Shown piece after piece: positions 59,950-64,000 of a stretch of DNA of 64,000 nucleotides. Each line of letters begins with the position of its first letter. Positions within the stretch are counted from its first letter, which is position 1. The DNA is from Dioscorea cayenensis subsp. rotundata (Eukaryota; Streptophyta; Magnoliopsida; Dioscoreales; Dioscoreaceae). The translations under genes and the position numbers were made by a program. The DNA lies in contig NW_024088187.1 in NCBI RefSeq assembly GCF_009730915.1, positions 1 through 64,000 of the forward strand, in the 5' to 3' direction. The notes beneath the pieces were generated by a model. That model worked only from the letters and a program-made list of their open reading frames with translations. It made no database searches and had not been told where the DNA came from.

Positions 59950-62560
59950 TAGAGGTGGGCACGGTCAGGTATCGAGACCCAGCGAGGCCCTGATCCTGCC
60001 GGGTCTGGTTCACTGGCCCACTGACCCTGACCCGGCCCGGCTGGGTCTAGAACCCGGGTCGGGCCCGGGTTAGTCTGTCGGACCCGCCGGGTCCGGGTCA
60101 CATGAAGTCGGGCCCAACCGCCTGCCCCAAGTTGCCGCGGCCGGGTTAAACTGGCGGGCCAACCCAGCCGGGTTGGGACCGGGTCGGCCCGTAGCTGGGG
60201 CCCGGCGGGCCGGGTCGTGGCTCACCTCAATATTTAAAAATTACAGAAAAATTCATGAGAAAAATTTTGTGAAAATTCAGAGAAAAAAATTCGAAAAATT
60301 TCATATAAAAACGAATTAATTAAGACCCCAAAAATAAAAGACCACTGAGTTTCAAGAATAAGAGACGTCCCATCGATATCACTAAATTTCACTAAAATCG
60401 AAAATTACACTAAATTTGGAAATAAAGCTGGACTTGAATTGCTTATATGCCGAATTAATGCTTTCACGATCCTCCTCACAGCGTGTGATGAATCAAATCC
60501 CACGTGAGCTTCCATTACTACATTATAATCACACCCACTTACTTAATCCAGTACCATCCCAGGTCTCTGGCCTGACTCAACTGATCGTCGGTAGCCGATG
60601 TGCTCATCATGTTATCCTCAGTGTAAGAAATCACTAGGATCCTGGACTTCCTTCATCCGCTTCTTGTTGCCGAACTCGAGCACGCTTCGATCATCATGCT
60701 AAACTTGAATTTTCAATATTTTGTAGGGGTCAATCGCGAACGTGTCGAATCCAACATGTTTCCACTGCTGCTAAAAGTCCGCATAAGCTCATCGTAGACA
60801 TAGGACATGCAAAAAATATACTTTACCATTAGCGAAAGAATGGGAGTACGGATTTTCATTACCTGCCACCAGTTGAGGACGTTGAAAGTCAGTCTGCTGT
60901 TGATTTCTTCGAGAACCGAAAGTTGTGTTTAAGTACAAGTCGAGCTCTAGTATATCGTGATCCCATTGGTTTCTTCTTTGCTTGTCTCTGCTCGGAATGA
61001 TTCTCCTCCACCACTACTAGATCGTCTCTATCGCTCTCTCTGACAACCCGCGAACTATATGACCATATCTAATACTATAGCTATCATATAATTCAACAAA
61101 GTTCGACTCCTAGTATCAACAACAATTTCATTGACATCCACAATGCCAGTCGAGTCCGAGCTCGATTCTTGAGTATCCACGCCGCTTTCATGCGGAGCTC
61201 ATTGGGAATCTTGTCCTCCATCGAATCCCTAAGAATTTGTAATATGCGATCCGAAATATTCCTCAGAAACCTTTCTAGCCTTTTGTATCAAGAACAAAAT
61301 GTAACTAAAAAGCAATAGGAGGTATATTTTTATAATAAGACAACCATTTCATTTTCATAGTGATTAACTGCACAAAAACAATTATGGATCTAATCTAAAC
61401 TTCCAAAATTGTTTTCACCCTACGCCAACATCACCATATAGAAATAAATGGGAAGTAGGAAAATAAAACTTGGGAAAAACAAATTAGTACATATGTTAAA
61501 AACCACAAAGCAAATCAATAATACGAAAGCGATAATTACCCGATTATACTCATATAAAGAAAAACCAACTAAGGAATCATTAACAAACTTAGTCAATAAC
61601 GTCCCCATAGGGAAATGTTGCACTAAGAAGCCGATAAGTTCGAGTTCCATCTTGTTTTGACATCTTTAGGAATTTTTCGACCCTCGTATGTATACGCTTT
61701 TACAATAGCGAGCCCATTGTTTCATGAGGTCATGCTTTTCCCATATAAAGTTACGACCTTCCTAACGGGAGTACAAATTCTTTTAAGCTCTTCCAAACCA
61801 CTTTGCACACATAAGTTTTAAAACGTGACAAACACATCTTATATGAAAAAATATTTGCCACCACACTGAAGGCCTCAAAAAAATCTTCTAGAGCTGTAAT
61901 TGAGAGCCGTATTAAGCGAGGCATTATCAAAAAGAAATCGAAAAATTTTTAAACATTAAACCAAATTCTTCGATAACTCCAGCATGAGTCTATAGAATAT
62001 TATCAGCACTACTGAGACTCGTTGAACACCCTAAAAGCGAGAACACGCTTTTTGGATGTTCCACTTGTCATCAACCCAATGTCGTCAGTAATACCCATAA
62101 AAGAATTTTCATGAAAAACATCGGTCCAAACATCGAACATAAAGAAACCAAAGAGTTGAAAGTACGAAAATACTCACAAAGTTGTTCTCTACCAAACTTG
62201 TATTGTTTGAATATTGTTCTTTGAATTGTCCTTCGTGAAACCTTCTTGCACGGCGTTGTAGTGTGTCAGTTTGATCGCATTCTTGAACTTGACAGCGTCG
62301 TCAAAGTTGAGCAGCATAGCGCTCGACGAAATTGTCTCCGCAATTTTATCCCCGTATTTTTGCTTGCAGAAAAATGTAAATAGAGATGATCGAGAACTGC
62401 ATCCTTCATCCACGTTGAATCGAATTTGTGATCGTGATCGGGCGTGTCCGAAAGCTTGTCCGAGTGCTTCTTCTCAAGTATACATTGAATGTGCCATATC
62501 CTCCACCCTTACAATGTTTAAATTTGAACCACAATAGTTACATTTACCATGTATTACTGA
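59950..62560. mobile_element. Degenerate hAT transposon
   Basis: The left end TAGAGGTGGGCACGG is typical of plant hAT termini. It is followed by a striking GC-rich stretch (59980-60220) of CCCGGC and GGGTCGG words. The transposase remnant lies on the minus strand inside. The right terminus and target duplication were not found, so the right limit is approximate. Confidence 0.65.
60700..62560 (-). pseudogene. hAT (Ac-like) transposase remnant
   Basis: On the minus strand, across several frames, the pieces occur in the expected order. These are an N-terminal BED-like region near 62440-62540, FDVWTDVFHENSFMGIT and RVLAFRVF near 62030-62140, the IRCVCHVL..CVQSGLEELK hAT signature near 61770-61850, and DVKTRWNS near 61645-61670. 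Multiple stops and frameshifts make it non-functional. Confidence 0.65.
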
Positions 62561-62829
62561 TACGCATCATTATTATACAATTTTGTAAAATGAGTTTTTA
62601 AAAATGTTAGATTTGAGGGTAATTTACGTGGAGTTGGTTGCTTATCGGTTTAGTGAGAGTACATCAACCGGGTGCCGATTGTTCTATCGGGCTCTCAAAA
62701 TCTTGAAATGGATTGCTTTCTTGAGTAGGTGGTGTAGTGAGTGGAAGCCCGATCCAACAACGCTTTTTTCCTCGAGAGGATCCACTCCTGTGAAGCCATG
62801 TTTTTAATATCTAAGAATACAACAACTAA
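62561..62829. other. Unassigned segment
   Basis: Less AT-rich than the array that follows. It has a short open frame (62604-62807) without recognisable domains. It could belong to the hAT element. Confidence 0.35.
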
Positions 62830-64000
62830 TTTCATTCAAGTTTTTACAACAAATAATATCTAACAAGTATTTACCACAAGTCTAAAACTAATAATTGAAT
62901 TAAATATCTAACAATATTACAAATAATTTCATTCAAGTCAACAAAAATAATTTTTATGCAAAATATTAAAAATGCATACACAAGTCTAAAAACTAATAAT
63001 GAAATTAAATATCTAAGAATACTACAAATAATTTCATTCAAATCCATAAAAAAATACATTCATGCAAATCCAAGTCTACAAAAAGCTGAAATATTAATTT
63101 CACGTATTTCTTTTAAAAACTCCCACAAGTTAAAAATAATTTTCATACAAATACATAAAAATACATTCATGCATTTTTAAAAACCACAACTCTAAACTAA
63201 GTAATAAAAATTAATATCATAAATGATCATTCACAAAAAAATAATTTCACGCAAATATTAAAAGAAAACCAAGTCTACTTTTTTTAACACTCCCCACAAG
63301 GTAAAAAAATAATTTCATACAAATCCATAAAAATACGTTCATGCATTTTTTAATAAAAACACAATTCTAAACTAATAATAAAAATTAATATCATAAATGC
63401 AAAGAACATTCATTCACAAAATAATTTCATGCAAATATTAAAAGAAAACAAGTCTCACTTTTTAAAAACTCCATAAGTTAAAAATAATTTCATACTGAGT
63501 CCATAAAAAAATACATTCATGCATTTTTAAAAAACCACAACTCTAAACTAATAATAAAAATTAATATTATAAATGAAAAATCATTCAATTCTACAAAAAT
63601 AATTTCATGCAAATATTAAAGAAAACCAAGTCTACAAAAACTAGAAATATTAATTTCATGTACTTTTTAAAACTCCCACAAGTTAAAAAAATAATTTTAC
63701 ATACAGTCCATAAAAAAATACATTCATGCGATAAAAAACCACAACTCTAAACTAATAATAAAAATTAATATCATAAATGCGAAAAGAACATTCATCACAA
63801 AAATAATTTCATGTAAATATTAAAGAAAACCAAGTCTACTTTTTAAAAACTCCCACGAGTTAAAAAAATAATTTTCATACTAGTCCATAAAAAAATACAT
63901 TCATGCATTTTTAAAACCACAACTCTAAACTAATAATAAAAATTAATATCATAAATGCAAAAATCATTCAATTCTACTTAAAATAATTTCATGCAAATAT
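62830..64000. repeat. About 175-bp AT-rich tandem array, runs off the window
   Basis: The unit contains ACATTCATGCATTTTTAA, CCACAACTCTAAACTAATAA and ATAATTTCATGCAAATATTA. The CATTCATGC mark lies near 63057, 63164, 63336, 63514, 63721 and 63898, most spacings 172-178 bp. Units differ by small indels. It has satellite character and no coding sense. Confidence 0.8.

Overview
The window is nuclear DNA from a flowering plant. Genes have GT-AG introns, promoters carry TATA boxes, intergenic DNA is very AT-rich, and the repeats are plant types (Stowaway, Tourist-like, hAT and Mutator elements, solo LTRs, tRNA-derived SINEs). I cannot name the species from sequence alone.

Left third (1-24.4 kb): one divergent gene pair is present twice. 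The pair is a UBL-WLM-PUB metalloprotease gene (WSS1B-like, minus strand) head-to-head with a cytosolic HSP90 gene (plus strand). Copy A is 1-7481 and its WLM gene is a start-less remnant. Copy B is 10049-24433 and its WLM gene is intact: ten coding exons sum to exactly 620 codons. The two HSP90 copies look recently homogenised over about 1.57 kb (exon 2, intron 2, start of exon 3). Both carry several 1-2 base indels that break the reading frame. The copy B intergenic region is enlarged by three successive tandem-repeat arrays (about 165, 80 and 51 bp units) and a fold-back element.

Middle (27.4-53.6 kb): a cluster of nepenthesin-type (A1B) aspartic protease genes, all on the minus strand. 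Three nearly complete copies (27578-29064, 34141-36504, 50049-51722) each have a short signal-peptide exon and a long catalytic exon, and each is frame-disrupted. Remnants of further copies lie near 41630, 42300 and 53419-53584. The order of pieces indicates one tandem duplication of a protease-spacer-protease-remnant block, later split by insertions. These are a 724-bp hAT MITE inside copy 2 (perfect 8-bp target duplication), a 5.3-kb Mutator-like element carrying a decayed Ulp1/C48-protease gene (perfect 9-bp duplication), and a 981-bp solo LTR (perfect 5-bp duplication).

Right end (53.6-64 kb): a 1.72-kb solo LTR (perfect 5-bp duplication), a SINE with a 15-bp duplication, a small gene start with an EAR-like motif below tandem G-box repeats, a degenerate hAT transposon, and an AT-rich tandem array of about 175 bp that runs off the window.

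No prokaryote-like operon, CRISPR array, rRNA or functional tRNA gene was seen. The best candidates for something unusual are the WLM/HSP90 divergent pair with its conversion tract, the frame-compatible 165-bp array, the (E)PDPDD linker repeats, and the Ulp1-bearing Mutator element.
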